Shown here in pieces: positions 29,103-38,296 of a stretch of DNA of 64,000 nt. Location of the stretch: the NCBI GenBank assembly GCA_028291515.1, contig JAQGHU010000088.1:124001-188000 (forward strand), read 5' to 3'. Under the pieces are notes generated by a model. It did not search any database. It was not told the DNA's origin and saw only the letters and a list, made by a program, of their open reading frames with translations. Position 1 is the first letter of the stretch, and the number at the start of each line of letters is the position of its first letter. Origin of the DNA: Schlesneria sp. (GTDB taxonomy: Bacteria; Planctomycetota; Planctomycetia; Planctomycetales; Planctomycetaceae). The position numbers and the translations under genes are program-made.

Positions 29103-31047
29103 ACCACGGCGTCCTCCCGTCGCCTGTTCTGTCATTCGTTTCTAGATGTTCCGCGCCATCGTAACGCAGCGGAACCGTCACTGAAAACGTCGAGCCCACA
29201 TTCAGTTCACTCTGCAAGGCGACACTGCCGCCAAGCAGTTCCGCGAACTTTTTGCTGAGCGACAACCCCAGTCCGGTGCCGCGCCACTTCCGCTGCGTCG
29301 GCGAATCGATCTGCACGAAGTCTTTGAAGATCGCCTGATGATATTCCGGGGCGATCCCAATCCCAGTGTCGGAGACAGCGAATGTCACTTCATTCTCGCC
29401 CGAGCGTCGAGCGGAAACGCGAATCTCGCCGGCGGAGGTGAACTTTAACGAATTGGAGATGAAGTTTCGCAGGATCTGCGAAAGCTTCTTGTCGTCGGTA
29501 TAGACGCGTGGCATCTCACCGGGTTCTTCCAGGATCAAGGACACGGCGTCATTGACGAGCAGTGGTTTGAACATGCCGCGGATGGCTTCGAAGAGGTCGA
29601 CCAGTTCAAACCAAGCAGGCGAGATGCTGATGCGGCCTGCTTCAATCTTGGCGAGGTCGAGCAAATCATTCACAGTTTCATTCAGTTCGACGGCCGCTTG
29701 CTGGACAAATTTGACTTGCCTGGTCTGTTCGCCGGTGAGGGGGCCGTCCATGTGGTCGAGCAGAATCCGGGCAATACTGCGGATCGATCCGAGCGGCGTG
29801 CGAAACTCGTGGCTCATGTAGGACAGGAAGCGACTCTTCAATTCGGACGCTTCGCGCAGGGCAATCGCATTGTTGTCGAGTTCTGCGTACAAAGCCACAA
29901 CGCCTTGGTTTGTTTCGGCGAGCTCACCGTTCAGGATACTGACCTGTTGCTCAAGCGACTGAATCTGAGCGCGCAGCGATGCATTCTCTTGTTCAAGACT
30001 GGGAGTGTCCGAGGTCATCAGGCCCTCGATCCTATTGCAGGCAGGCGAATCAACAACCACAGTCACATCATCTCGGCCGCGGCAAAAATCACGATAGAGC
30101 ACCGCTGCGATCAGGCCGGGATGCCGTGGCAGCAGTCCGGGATAGTTGTCGAACGACCAGCGCGTTTGCAGTCCATCCGAGTGCAGAATCAGCAACGCCC
30201 CGAGCGGGCATGGGTAATCGAACACTTGTGCTTTGCGGAATTGAATGCCGACGATGCCATTGTGCGAAAACAGCCCCCGCCCCGTGCTACTACCGGGTTC
30301 CCTCACCGATGCTGAGATGTTACCAACACCAGCATATTTCAGCTGCTGACTCTTGGTATCGACCTGCGCCACGGCCAGGGCCGCGCCGCGGGTTCCCTGC
30401 ATCCTGACGTGCAGATTCTCAAACATTGTCGCCAGCGGAAGGAACGGATCACGATCAAATGCCTCGGCTCCTTCGGCGGCGGCATTGGCTGCTTCTGGTC
30501 CATGACCCAAGCCGTCGATAACCAAGACCGAGAGCTGATGATCGCGTTCGCACACGCGCCAGGTATCGCCGCAAACGGTCTCTTGAGGTGCCGGGATATT
30601 GATGGCGCTCCATGTACTGCGGCGTTTGACTACACGCGGGGTTTCTTGTTCACCGACTTGGCAGTAGATCACCGTGCCCGCCGGGACGGCTGAATAGATC
30701 TCAAAAGTCAGGCTCAGCCGCTGGATGGCACCCATTCCATTACCGGGTGTCCCTCCAGTGGAGTAGCCATCGACCAGGCATTGCTGGAGATTGGCAATTC
30801 CAGGACCGCGATCGATCGCGATCACTTCGAGCAACTTTTGATCATTGACGATGTCGGCTCGAACGAGAATTTCTCCCTCTGTGCCGTAGCGAACCAGATT
30901 CGTGGCCAGTTCTGTGACGACCAAGGCGATGCGGCCCCGGCACGTTTCGTCCAATCCATGCTCGTCGGCGATCTTCGTAGCTTGCCGTCGCGCATCGCCG
31001 ATCTGGCTTTGGTCTCGGACCGGGATCCTTAAATGCATCGCCGCCAT
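29092..31047 (-). CDS. Fusion: RsbT/RsbW-like ATPase - PP2C phosphatase - histidine kinase
   Basis: A 651-residue protein joining three modules that are usually separate. Residues 1-135 form a GHKL ATPase of the anti-sigma/RsbT type (ELATNLVRYG, DRGPGI, GNGMGA). Residues about 145-335 form a PP2C/SpoIIE-type phosphatase of the RsbX kind (CGDTW, VIDGLGHG, HSDGLQTR, GRDDVTVVV). A coiled coil (about 350-405) leads to HisKA with His413 in SHEFRTPLGS and a second ATPase domain (NFISNSLKFT, DTGIGI, GTGLGLS). No membrane segment is seen. It follows rsbT with a three-base gap. It probably receives the stressosome signal and passes it into phosphorelay. Confidence 0.9.
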   Translation of the reverse strand: MAAMHLRIPVRDQSQIGDARRQATKIADEHGLDETCRGRIALVVTELATNLVRYGTEGEILVRADIVNDQKLLEVIAIDRGPGIANLQQCLVDGYSTGGTPGNGMGAIQRLSLTFEIYSAVPAGTVIYCQVGEQETPRVVKRRSTWSAINIPAPQETVCGDTWRVCERDHQLSVLVIDGLGHGPEAANAAAEGAEAFDRDPFLPLATMFENLHVRMQGTRGAALAVAQVDTKSQQLKYAGVGNISASVREPGSSTGRGLFSHNGIVGIQFRKAQVFDYPCPLGALLILHSDGLQTRWSFDNYPGLLPRHPGLIAAVLYRDFCRGRDDVTVVVDSPACNRIEGLMTSDTPSLEQENASLRAQIQSLEQQVSILNGELAETNQGVVALYAELDNNAIALREASELKSRFLSYMSHEFRTPLGSIRSIARILLDHMDGPLTGEQTRQVKFVQQAAVELNETVNDLLDLAKIEAGRISISPAWFELVDLFEAIRGMFKPLLVNDAVSLILEEPGEMPRVYTDDKKLSQILRNFISNSLKFTSAGEIRVSARRSGENEVTFAVSDTGIGIAPEYHQAIFKDFVQIDSPTQRKWRGTGLGLSLSKKFAELLGGSVALQSELNVGSTFSVTVPLRYDGAEHLETNDRTGDGRTPWYVK

Positions 31048-31050
31048 GAA

Positions 31051-31455
31051 TCACTTCCAACGGGTAATGGTCACCCGCGTCCCTTTGCCGACTTCGCTGA
31101 CAATATCAAAATCGTTGACCAGACGTTTGGCTCCGGAAAGGCCCATCCCCAATCCGCTGCCACTGGTCCAACCGTCCTTCATCGCGAGGGTCATGTCGGG
31201 AATACCGGGACCCTGATCCTCGAACGTCATCCGTAGTCCTGATTTGCCGCCGTCAATTAAGACTTCGCAGCGCATGGTGCCACCGCCGCCATAGACTACG
31301 GTGTTACGGGCCAGTTCGCTGGCGGCGGTCACCATCTTCGTTTGATCGACCAGGCTGAACTTCAGTTCGACGGCGAGACGACGGACAGCTTGACGGGCCA
31401 CCACCACATCTTGCTCAAGCCGAACGGGCAGCTCCTCACTCTTGACGAGTGCCAT
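31051..31455 (-). CDS. rsbT: RsbT-like serine/threonine kinase (stressosome)
   Basis: RsbT is the switch kinase of the stressosome: it is held by RsbR/RsbS, phosphorylates them on stress, and is then released to act on a downstream partner. The protein has the GHKL ATPase boxes ASELARNTVVYGGGG, DQGPGIPD and GSGLGMGLSGAKRL, and lacks any other domain. The ATG at 31455 gives a 134-residue protein of normal family size (MALVKSEELPVRL); an in-frame codon at 31500 would run into rsbS. It overlaps the rsbS stop by 20 bases and is followed after three bases by the fusion kinase. Confidence 0.93.
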   Translation of the reverse strand: MALVKSEELPVRLEQDVVVARQAVRRLAVELKFSLVDQTKMVTAASELARNTVVYGGGGTMRCEVLIDGGKSGLRMTFEDQGPGIPDMTLAMKDGWTSGSGLGMGLSGAKRLVNDFDIVSEVGKGTRVTITRWK

Positions 31456-31867
31456 AGCCTGCCTCCCCATCATCCGAATGGTGGCTGGCGTTGAGGCCAT
31501 CGCCTTCTTCCGCAGCCCGCTGGGCTCGCAGATAGGCCATCCCTTTTTCGATATTGAGCGCCATTTTCACACCGGGCAAAGACAAACCGAGTTCCACCAG
31601 TGTGATGGCCACTGCAGGTTGCATACCGACGACGACGGTATGGGCGTCGAGAATACGAGACATCCCCGAGATATTGGCGATCATGCGTCCGATGAACGAA
31701 TCGACCATTTCCAGAGCGGAAATATCGATCAGGACGCCGCGGGCACCCGTTCGTTCAATCATGGACGTTAAATCGTCCTGCAGCGTCATCGCCAACTGAT
31801 CATGCATGTCGACTTGGATCGACACGAGCAGGAATTTGCCCATGCGAAGAATTGGAATCCGGTCCAT
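31436..31867 (-). CDS. rsbS: RsbS-like STAS antagonist (stressosome)
   Basis: A STAS-domain protein of 143 residues. The core matches RsbS: IPILRMGKFLLVSIQVDMHD at the start and VLIDISALEMVDSFIGRMIA, with Ser57 in the VDS position that RsbT phosphorylates in Bacillus. A charged tail of about 25 residues (RAAEEGDGLNASHHSDDGE) extends beyond the usual end. It sits between rsbR and rsbT, 13 bases after the rsbR stop, in the canonical order. Confidence 0.93.
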   Translation of the reverse strand: MDRIPILRMGKFLLVSIQVDMHDQLAMTLQDDLTSMIERTGARGVLIDISALEMVDSFIGRMIANISGMSRILDAHTVVVGMQPAVAITLVELGLSLPGVKMALNIEKGMAYLRAQRAAEEGDGLNASHHSDDGEAGYGTRQE

Positions 31868-31880
31868 TGCGTTCCTTCAA

Positions 31881-32819
31881 CTAGTTTGCTGCCTTGGTTC
31901 GAGTGACAGCAAACCCCAGCTTTTTGAGAGCCAGGCTGAGTGCATCGGCCAGATTGGCCTTCGTGGTGACCCCCTGCAGGTCGACACCCAGGTGGACGAT
32001 GGTCTGAGCGATCTGTGGTCGAACGCCGGAGATGATGCAATCGGCACCCATCAGGCGGATCGCCGTGACAGTCTTGAGGAGATGTTGGGCGACCAGCGTA
32101 TCGACGGTCGGAACGCCGGTGATATCGATGATAGCCAGTTCCGCTCCGGTATCGACGATTCGCTGCAGCAGCGATTCCATGACGATCTGAGTACGGGCGC
32201 TGTCGAGCGTGCCGATCATTGGCAGGGCCAGGATCCCATCCCACATCTTGACGACGGGGGTCGAGAGTTCCAGCATCTCTTGCTGCTGCCGGTTGATCAG
32301 ATCTTCGCGGGTCTTCTGAAATGCCGCGATGGTGATCAATCCCATCTTGTCGAGCAGTTCGGTGGCTGCCCAAGTCTCTTCAGCGAATGCTTCGTGGTCT
32401 TTTGCTAGTTCCGCTCGCAATCGAGCAAACAACGGCTGCTTGAACGAGAAGATGAATCGAGCCGTTTCTTCGGAGGTAAAACCCTGCTGGACTCGCGAGC
32501 GTGAAACGTCTTCCAGGAAATCGACTGTCGCGTTCCACGCCTGGCTATGCACATCACCACCTGCGGCGGCCGCTTCACTGAGCAGGACCAGGAATTCTTT
32601 AGTCTGCTCTCGCAGTTGAGATTCACTGATTCGCGAATCCTTACCAGTTCCGGTCGCCTGCAGATTCTTGACCCATTCGGCGGCAAGATCGTCCTGATGT
32701 GCTTTTAGAATCTCTGCGATTCGCGATTTGCGGCATGTCTGTTCCCTGGTTACTCGTGCTGACGACTTCGCCAACGAAACTCGGCTTTGGATGAGTTGAA
32801 TTGCGGTGTGAACGCGCAT
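31881..32819 (-). CDS. rsbR: RsbR-like stressosome sensor with C-terminal STAS domain
   Basis: RsbR proteins form the stressosome core with RsbS. The C-terminal STAS domain (about residues 185-305 of 312) has IIDITGVPTVDTLVA and CIISGVRPQIAQTIVHLG; the threonines in VPTVDT and IAQTIV match the two positions phosphorylated by RsbT in Bacillus RsbR. The N-terminal half is helical and resembles the non-heme globin-like sensor region (EETARFIFSFKQPLFARLRAEL). I chose the ATG at 32819 over a GTG at 32837; the first 30 residues are poorly conserved and the true start could lie further in. It heads the five-gene operon. Confidence 0.9.
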   Translation of the reverse strand: MRVHTAIQLIQSRVSLAKSSARVTREQTCRKSRIAEILKAHQDDLAAEWVKNLQATGTGKDSRISESQLREQTKEFLVLLSEAAAAGGDVHSQAWNATVDFLEDVSRSRVQQGFTSEETARFIFSFKQPLFARLRAELAKDHEAFAEETWAATELLDKMGLITIAAFQKTREDLINRQQQEMLELSTPVVKMWDGILALPMIGTLDSARTQIVMESLLQRIVDTGAELAIIDITGVPTVDTLVAQHLLKTVTAIRLMGADCIISGVRPQIAQTIVHLGVDLQGVTTKANLADALSLALKKLGFAVTRTKAAN

Positions 32820-32994
32820 TATGAGCGCGTGCAACACCCTAAGCTACTTCGACAGCAAGGAAATGCGCTGAATGAGGGAATTAATCGGACACGAAGGAGC
32901 AAGCCGGGAAAGTGAATTAAAAATAGACATTAAGAGTCGCACAATTGTGCGCAACGGCACACGGAGGCTGGCCTGCTATTGGTGCCGTCGGGGA

Positions 32995-34230
32995 CTAGAC
33001 TGGATACTCGAATCTGCGGAATCGGACACAACCGAACCCAAAGCAAGCACCGCCCATGGCTGCCAGAATACCGCAACATTTCGCGACCAGTTGCAGATTG
33101 GGTTGTTCGCGGGTGAGTAGTTCCTGATAGCCGATTAAAGCCCAGGCGTGAGGTGTGGCGAGGCTGATGTTTTTCATGATCTCGGGCAGCCAGTCGCGCG
33201 GCATGTAGCAACCGCTGATTCCTGCCAACACAACGACCAGAAATGTGGAGTAGGAGGAGACTTGGGATTCAGTCCGAACGAACGTCGCGACGAGCAATCC
33301 TAGTCCCGTGGCGGCGAGCGATGTGGTCAGGATCACGGGTAGTAGCAATGCCGGGTGCGTTCCCCAGGACATCCCGAACATGAGTTTGCCCGAGAGGAAC
33401 AACAGGACGCTTTGCACGATCGACACCAGCAGGAACGGCAGCGTTTTACCCGTCAGCAACTGGACCGGGGTGACTCTGGTCGCCTGCATGCGTCGCAGCG
33501 TGCCGCGATCACGCTCGCTGATGAATGAACTGGCCATGATGTTCACCAGGAAGAAGGCGAAGAGCACCATGAATGCCGGGACCAACGTTTGATAAATGAT
33601 GTTGGTGGTCCGTTTCACCGGCTTCGATGAGCGTGACTTCGTGCTGCCCTCCTCGCTGGCTTCCTGCTTGTGTCGTTCGATCATTTGATCAACAACACGT
33701 GAAAACAGGGGTGACCGCCTGGTGACAGCAGGAGCAACCGACTGCATCACAGCGGCGAAGGCGACAAACTTCACCATGTCTTCCACGCTGACATAGGCGG
33801 CACCACAATCCACCTGGATATCGAGGGCCGCCAAACCTTCTTCCAATTTCCCATGCTGCGCGTCCAGCACATCCCCCATGTCGAGATCATCGACACGATT
33901 GTGGAAGTCTTTGCCGATCGTGATCGCCATGCCATTGCGACCATCCTGCAACTCACGCAGTGCCTCCACGTGATCGCGGGTTTTCGAGATTTTCAGTCCG
34001 CCGATGGAATGCAGATTGTCGTAAACAGCGGTCGAGAGCTCGCTTTGATCTTCATCGACAAAGCCGATGTTGATCAGCTTGACATCATCGCGTTGTGAGA
34101 GCATCTGGCCCGTCGACATCCCCAGGATGGCGATAAACACGATGGGTAACGCGAGCAGCGTAAAGAGCGCGCCGCGATCTTGGGCGATCAGGCGGAGGTC
34201 TTTTAATGTGATTACCCAGGCACCCATCAA
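32995..34230 (-). CDS. ABC-2 type transporter permease
   Basis: A 411-residue exporter permease with one N-terminal membrane segment (LFTLLALPIVFIAILGM), a long extracytoplasmic loop and about five C-terminal membrane segments, the ABC2_membrane_3 layout. RDRGTLRRMQATRVTPVQLLTGK is the conserved cytoplasmic loop before the membrane core. Its ATG overlaps the stop of the ATPase gene by four bases (ATGA). Substrate is unknown. Confidence 0.9.
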   Translation of the reverse strand: MMGAWVITLKDLRLIAQDRGALFTLLALPIVFIAILGMSTGQMLSQRDDVKLINIGFVDEDQSELSTAVYDNLHSIGGLKISKTRDHVEALRELQDGRNGMAITIGKDFHNRVDDLDMGDVLDAQHGKLEEGLAALDIQVDCGAAYVSVEDMVKFVAFAAVMQSVAPAVTRRSPLFSRVVDQMIERHKQEASEEGSTKSRSSKPVKRTTNIIYQTLVPAFMVLFAFFLVNIMASSFISERDRGTLRRMQATRVTPVQLLTGKTLPFLLVSIVQSVLLFLSGKLMFGMSWGTHPALLLPVILTTSLAATGLGLLVATFVRTESQVSSYSTFLVVVLAGISGCYMPRDWLPEIMKNISLATPHAWALIGYQELLTREQPNLQLVAKCCGILAAMGGACFGFGCVRFRRFEYPV

Positions 34231-35168
34231 TCCCTCAGCCTTCGGCCAGTAAGTTTCAGGAAGAGCGTTTCGAGACTCGTCTTTTGAGACGCAAGACTCT
34301 CCAGAGGGATGCCAGCACGATCCAAAATCTCAAAAACGCTTCGCAGACGGTTGGAATCGTCTCGTCGATGCAATGTCTGACTGACCTCAATGCGAGTCTT
34401 TCCCTGGTCGTCGGTCTCGATTTCGGCAATGCCCTGCAGCTTGGCCGCGACCTCGGCGGGTAGCGATTCGACTTCGATGGAAAGTTCCGCTTGATTTCGA
34501 TCGAGCAGTTCGTCGATCGTGCCTTCTTTCAGGAGTCGACCATGATCCATGATCGCGACGCGATCGCAGATGGCTTCGACTTCTTCCATATAGTGCGAGG
34601 CATAAAGCACGCCCGCTCCCTGCTTGCTGAGTTCTCGCACGCCGTCGAGTAAGTTGCTTCGCGACTGGGGATCGATCCCGACAGTCGGTTCGTCCAGCAC
34701 GACGAATTCCGGTTCGTGGACAAGTGCGATGCCGAAGTTCAGGCGTCGCATCATCCCACCCGAAAATGTCGCGACAGAGTGATTCGCGTTGTCCTTGAGT
34801 CCCGTGAGATGCAGGACATAATCAATGCGTTCTTGTAGTTTTTGGCCGGAGAGTCCATTGAGTCGACCGAAGAACCTGAGATTCTGGACGGTCGTCAATT
34901 CGGGATAGATGGCGAGGTTTTGAGGAACCAGCCCGAACCGCGATCGCATTTCTGAATTGTGAATATCGTAGGGTTGATCATCGAAGGAGATCGTGCCTGA
35001 ATCCGGCTTCAGCAACCCAATGATCATCATCATGCTGGTCGACTTGCCAGCCCCGTTGGGGCCGATGAGTCCGAAGATTTCTCCCCGCTTGACTTGCAGG
35101 TCCAAATCCTCAACGGCAGTCAGGTCGCCGTAGCACTTCCGCAAATGTGAGACCGTCAATCCGTTCAT
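34227..35168 (-). CDS. ABC transporter ATP-binding protein
   Basis: A 313-residue DrrA/CcmA-type ATPase. Walker A is GPNGAGKST, the signature is FSGGMMRRLNFG, Walker B is FVVLDEPTVGID and the switch His is in YASHYMEE. The extra C-terminal 90 residues are typical of exporters of this class. It couples translationally to the ABC-2 permease. It lies 42 bases downstream of the pyruvate oxidase gene, so the pair may be part of the polyketide synthase operon. Confidence 0.93.
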   Translation of the reverse strand: MNGLTVSHLRKCYGDLTAVEDLDLQVKRGEIFGLIGPNGAGKSTSMMMIIGLLKPDSGTISFDDQPYDIHNSEMRSRFGLVPQNLAIYPELTTVQNLRFFGRLNGLSGQKLQERIDYVLHLTGLKDNANHSVATFSGGMMRRLNFGIALVHEPEFVVLDEPTVGIDPQSRSNLLDGVRELSKQGAGVLYASHYMEEVEAICDRVAIMDHGRLLKEGTIDELLDRNQAELSIEVESLPAEVAAKLQGIAEIETDDQGKTRIEVSQTLHRRDDSNRLRSVFEILDRAGIPLESLASQKTSLETLFLKLTGRRLRD

Positions 35169-35210
35169 AACGTCGAAGATACCAGAATGGAGAGCACTTG
35201 TCGTCGCGTC

Positions 35211-36959
35211 CTACTTGAGACCCATCACACCGGCAATGTTGCGTAATAAGTTCACTTTGGCAAGGTCGATCACTTCATTGCCGCGACCGCTGAGAACCGC
35301 CTTGATCATGAATAAACCCAGACCACTGATTTGATCAAGTGTGATCGTGAGTGGCATCGAAAGTTCTTGTCGCGTGACGGCGATTTCGACCAGTGCCGGG
35401 CCATCGTGTGCCAAAGCCTGTGCAATCTTGGGACGCACATCCCGCGATTTCTCGACGGTGAGCCCCAGCAATCCCGAAGCGTCGGCGATCTTGGCGAAAT
35501 CAGGATTCTTCAAGTCGGTTCCGAAGTCGAGTATTCCCGCCGCTTTCATTTCCAGTTCGACAAAGCCCAGCGAATCGTTCTTGAAAACAATGGTTTTGAC
35601 GGGCAGGTTCATTTGACGCAGCGTCAACAGATCGCCCAGCATCATCGCGATTCCGCCGTCGCCTGACATGGCGATCACCTGACGCCCCTTGTGACTGGCT
35701 GCGGCACCAATGGCCTGAGGTAGAGCGTTTGCCATCGAGCCATGATTGAACGAACCCATCAACCGTCGCCGACCGTTCATCGTCAGGTATCTGGCGGCCC
35801 AGACAGTCGGTGTCCCGACATCGCAGGAAAAGATCGCATCGCTTGCAGCGAGTTCATCCAGCACCCGTGTGACGTACTGAGGATGAATGATGGACTCGTC
35901 CGCATCTTCAACAGCAAGGTCATTTAAGCTCTGGCGAGCCCTGGTATAGTCGGCCTTGGAGCCTTGCAGATGCTCTTCGTCCTGGTGCTGCTGCAAACGG
36001 GGCAGCAACAACTGCAGCGTAGCCTTGGTATCACCGACATAACCATAGTTGACGTGCGTGCGTCTGCCCAACTGTTCACCGCGCGCATCGATCTGCACGA
36101 CTGTGGCCCCCGTCGGGTAGAATTGCGGATAAGGGAAATCCGTTCCCAGCATCAACAGCAGGCTGCAATTCATCATCGCGTGATAACCGGAGGCAAAGCC
36201 CAGCAGTCCGGTCATGCCGACGTCATACGGATTGTCATACTCGATATGTTCCTTGCCGCGCATCGCATGCACGATGGGGGCTTTCAATCGAGCGGCCAAA
36301 TTGACCAACTCGGCATGAGCTCCCGCGCAGCCGGCACCAGCCAGAATGGTCACGTCCTTCGCATCATTCAGCAGCCCGGCGAGTTCGTCCAATTCCAAGT
36401 CGGACGGTGAAAGATTGGGCTTGGGTTCGGGGAAGCGGCCCGGTAAGATCTTGGACTTCAACTTCTGCATCACCAGATTGCCTGGCAGAATGATCACCGC
36501 GACGCCGCGCTTCGAGAGTGCGGTCTGCATCGCGATGTTCAACAGACGCGGCACTTGATCGGTGCTGGAGATGACTTCGCAAAAATGACTGCATTGAGCG
36601 AAGATGTGTTCGGGGTGCGTCTCTTGGAAGTAGCCTGTCCCCAGTTCTTGGCTGGGGATCTGCGAAGCGATGGCGACGACGGGGACTCGGCTGCGATGGC
36701 AGTCGTACAGGCCGTTGATCAGGTGCAGATTACCCGGTCCGCAACTGCCTGCGCAGACGGCGAGTCGCCCCGTAAGGTGCGCCTCGGCTCCCGCTGCGAA
36801 GGCGGCCGCTTCTTCATGGCGAACATGCATCCATTCGATCGTCTCATGTCGCCGAACAGCATCGGTGATGCCGTTTAACGAGTCGCCCGCCAACCCATAG
36901 ATTCGTTCGACTCCAGCGGAGGCGAACATCTGGACCATCACGTCACCGACCGTTGACAT
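35211..36959 (-). CDS. poxB: Pyruvate oxidase / pyruvate dehydrogenase (quinone)
   Basis: A ThDP- and FAD-dependent enzyme that decarboxylates pyruvate to acetate and CO2, passing electrons to quinone at the membrane. The 582-residue protein closely follows Escherichia coli PoxB: GLAGDSLNGITDAVRR, the catalytic Glu in MHVRHEEAAAFAAG, GSCGPGNLHLINGLYDCHR, MRGKEHIEYDNPYDVGMTGLLGF, the ThDP motif GDGGIAMMLGDLLTL and the C-terminal IKAVLSGRGNEVIDLAKVN lipid-activated tail. Acetolactate synthases share the fold, but the tail and the NPYDVGMTG region favour PoxB. It starts 36 bases after the polyketide synthase stop. Confidence 0.92.
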   Translation of the reverse strand: MSTVGDVMVQMFASAGVERIYGLAGDSLNGITDAVRRHETIEWMHVRHEEAAAFAAGAEAHLTGRLAVCAGSCGPGNLHLINGLYDCHRSRVPVVAIASQIPSQELGTGYFQETHPEHIFAQCSHFCEVISSTDQVPRLLNIAMQTALSKRGVAVIILPGNLVMQKLKSKILPGRFPEPKPNLSPSDLELDELAGLLNDAKDVTILAGAGCAGAHAELVNLAARLKAPIVHAMRGKEHIEYDNPYDVGMTGLLGFASGYHAMMNCSLLLMLGTDFPYPQFYPTGATVVQIDARGEQLGRRTHVNYGYVGDTKATLQLLLPRLQQHQDEEHLQGSKADYTRARQSLNDLAVEDADESIIHPQYVTRVLDELAASDAIFSCDVGTPTVWAARYLTMNGRRRLMGSFNHGSMANALPQAIGAAASHKGRQVIAMSGDGGIAMMLGDLLTLRQMNLPVKTIVFKNDSLGFVELEMKAAGILDFGTDLKNPDFAKIADASGLLGLTVEKSRDVRPKIAQALAHDGPALVEIAVTRQELSMPLTITLDQISGLGLFMIKAVLSGRGNEVIDLAKVNLLRNIAGVMGLK

Positions 36960-36995
36960 GCGACCACCTCCGTGCGACGGGAGAGACTGATCTGC

Positions 36996-38108
36996 TTACG
37001 ATTCGGAGTTCAGCAGCATGGCTTCAATTGTCAGGCCAGGGCCGAACCCGAGCGCGACAACTGGTCCCACCAGTGGTTGCTGCTTCATGTGCTTCAGCAG
37101 AAACAGCACTGTTGCGGATGACATGTTGCCATACCGAGCCAGAACTTCACGCGAACGCATGACATCATCGGTTGAGATGGACAGCGCCGTGACGCAGGCG
37201 TCCAGGATGCGTGGGCCGCCGGGGTGGATGGCCCAACCGCTGATGTCCTGAATTGTCAGCCCTTCTTTGGCGAGGAAATCGACCATCCACGCTCTCAGGT
37301 TTTGCTCAATGAGGGCGGGAACCTTCTGCGAAAGGGTCATTTCGAATCCATGATCGCGGATCCGCCAACTCATCGCACCAAGCGTCTTTGGCAGGACGTG
37401 TGATCCGCTGCGGATCAATTCGTATTTCGAATGAGACGGGATCTGACCAACTGGAGCATTGCGGCAAACCACGGCCGCGGATCCATCAGCGAAAAGTGCG
37501 TTCGCGATCACTTTTTCAGTGGACCAACCGTAGTGATGATGCAGGCTGCAGAGTTCAACCGAGCAAAGCAGCACGACCGCTTTTGGGTCGGCATCGACAT
37601 AAGCTTTGGCAACTCGCAAAGCGTTAAATGCGCCGTGACATCCCATGAAACCAAGGTGCGTGCGTGAGGTTTCCGGCGAAAGCCCCAGTTCCTGAATCAG
37701 GCCAATATCGAAGCCTGGTGCGCTGAATCCGCTGCACGAGACTGTGACCAGATGGGTGATCTCAGCAACATCCTGGTCGGCCTGCGACAGTGCGTCTTCA
37801 CACGACTTCAATGCCAGATTCAGTGCGTGCTCTTCGTACTTCTGCATCCGTTCGCCCGTCGTGGGACCGAAGTCATCCAGATCTCGGCGAGCCCTGAGAA
37901 ACGACTGGTCCTGGCGGAGTTCGTCGACGGGGACATCCAACAACACGGTGCCTCGGTGCTCGACGCCAGCCCCTTGATAGATCAGCTGCATGACTCGGCG
38001 CTGTTCATCTGACTCACAGCAAAGCTCCAGCGTTGTATCATAAGTTGCTGTCTGGGGGGCGCTATAGCGTGGGGAAGCGGTGCCAATCCCCGTCACAATC
38101 ATTGACAT
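36996..38108 (-). CDS. Type III polyketide synthase (chalcone synthase-like)
   Basis: A homodimeric ketosynthase that condenses malonyl-CoA units onto an acyl-CoA starter. The 370-residue protein has the complete triad: Cys157 in LGFMGCHGAFNALRVAK, His295 in WAIHPGGPRILD and Asn328 in YGNMSSATVLF. The GFGPG loop is present near the C-terminus (LGFGPGLT). Products of bacterial enzymes include alkylresorcinols and alkylpyrones; the chain length cannot be read here. An AAGGAA site eight bases before the ATG lies within a TTCCTTAAGGAA palindrome. No methyltransferase is adjacent; pyruvate oxidase and an ABC exporter follow. Confidence 0.94.
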   Translation of the reverse strand: MSMIVTGIGTASPRYSAPQTATYDTTLELCCESDEQRRVMQLIYQGAGVEHRGTVLLDVPVDELRQDQSFLRARRDLDDFGPTTGERMQKYEEHALNLALKSCEDALSQADQDVAEITHLVTVSCSGFSAPGFDIGLIQELGLSPETSRTHLGFMGCHGAFNALRVAKAYVDADPKAVVLLCSVELCSLHHHYGWSTEKVIANALFADGSAAVVCRNAPVGQIPSHSKYELIRSGSHVLPKTLGAMSWRIRDHGFEMTLSQKVPALIEQNLRAWMVDFLAKEGLTIQDISGWAIHPGGPRILDACVTALSISTDDVMRSREVLARYGNMSSATVLFLLKHMKQQPLVGPVVALGFGPGLTIEAMLLNSES

Positions 38109-38296
38109 ATCAATAGTTCCTTAAGGAATCGTCACCCCGGATGAACTCTCGTGAATCGCCCCGTCGAGAGAGCAGACGAAAGCTATTCTACGAGCTTAGT
38201 CAATCCGGCTAGCCCGTAATCTTCAATTGTCTACTTCACGATTCGCGGCATCCGCGATGAAATTCCGGCCGGACGCTGGCACGATCCGAAAGAGAG

